A DNA stretch of 6,074 nt from NCBI GenBank assembly GCA_964617145.1, contig CAZTVN010000064.1, positions 1-6,074 on the forward strand, read 5' to 3'. This stretch comes from CAZTVN01 sp964617145 (GTDB lineage: Bacteria > Patescibacteriota > Gracilibacteria > UBA1369 > JACRIC01). Within the stretch, counting starts at the first letter, position 1, and each line of letters opens with the position of its first letter. The notes beneath the pieces were generated by a model that was not told where the DNA came from, did not search any database, and saw nothing but the letters and a program-made list of their open reading frames with translations. The translations under genes and the position numbers were made by a program. Of this stretch, positions 5,830 through 6,074 are shown piece after piece.

Positions 5830-5858
5830 ACTTTATAATAAAAATAAATCCATGTCAA
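5830..5858 (-). promoter_or_regulatory. Putative promoter of the helicase-typA operon
   Basis: Read on the minus strand, a perfect TTGACA (5853-5858) precedes TATAAA (5832-5837) with a 15-nt spacer, or TAAAGT (5830-5835) with a 17-nt spacer. Transcription would begin near 5823, giving a leader of about 30 nt that includes the AAAGGA ribosome binding site (5795-5800). Confidence 0.6.
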
Positions 5859-6074
5859 GAGAAAAAACCTAAAAAATATGAAGTAAAACTCACCGCAGAG
5901 CATTGGGGGTATTATGCCCTAAATGAGATTATTGTTGCCTAAAACGTATAAAATTCCATAACATAAACGAACCAAAAAATAACTTTGACAATTACAAAAA
6001 ATTAAACTTCACTGAAAATAATAAAGGAGGTGCTGAAAAACATAACGTTGTAACGAAATTTTACCATTTCGAGC
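5859..6074. other. Non-coding stretch with small hairpins and an orphan SD-like site
   Basis: I see no convincing gene on either strand in these ~215 bases. An imperfect hairpin is visible at 5901-5925 (CATT pairing with AATG, then GGGTA with TGCCC over a TTA loop). TTGACA occurs at 5985-5990 with no good -10 box. AAAGGAGGTG at 6023-6032 is a very strong Shine-Dalgarno match but is followed by no ATG in reach; GTG at 6030 would give only an 8-codon frame ending in TAA. A 6-bp hairpin (CGAAAT/ATTTCG, 6054-6071) closes the window. Confidence 0.4.

Noticed and set aside
1..6074. Alternative genetic code (UGA as glycine) as in some CPR lineages
   Set aside because: typA ends at a TGA exactly at the usual family C-terminus, so standard termination fits.
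1..6074. CRISPR array, tRNA or rRNA gene
   Set aside because: No regularly spaced repeats, no cloverleaf-like segments and no rRNA-like sequence were seen.

Overview
The window looks like a piece of an AT-rich bacterial genome. I lean towards the Candidate Phyla Radiation (Patescibacteria), as an inference only. Three things point that way: a DEAD-box helicase with a short Arg/Gly-rich leader, a remnant resembling the DUF5654 membrane proteins that I associate with that group, and compact gene packing with weak or missing Shine-Dalgarno sites. The standard genetic code is used: typA stops at TGA exactly where the family normally ends.

The right half (2782-5791, minus strand) holds a two-gene housekeeping operon. 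A RhlE-type DEAD-box RNA helicase is followed by the ribosome-associated GTPase TypA/BipA, and the two overlap by 8 nt. Both look intact. A consensus-like promoter and a good ribosome binding site lie just upstream of the helicase. Both genes act on RNA or ribosomes and are commonly linked to cold or stress growth.

The left half (about 1-2780) is an accessory island with two stacked toxin-antitoxin modules, both on the plus strand. The first (595-1119) is a YefM/Phd antitoxin with a RelE/ParE-type toxin. It is preceded by two TGTAC half-sites 12 bp apart, the geometry of the known yefM-yoeB operator. The second (1353-2642) is an AbiEi/AbiEii type IV system (wHTH antitoxin plus nucleotidyltransferase toxin). 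A cluster of AGCTTA-type inverted repeats overlaps its putative promoter and fits AbiEi autorepression.

The borders of the island look rearranged. An unrecognised minus-strand gene (26-361) ends in a motif that recurs in inverted orientation at 1135-1150, which may reflect insertion-sequence ends. On the right, a DUF5654-like gene is cut off within a few bases of the typA stop codon. No RNA genes, CRISPR array or intact transposase were seen. The last ~215 bases hold no convincing gene.
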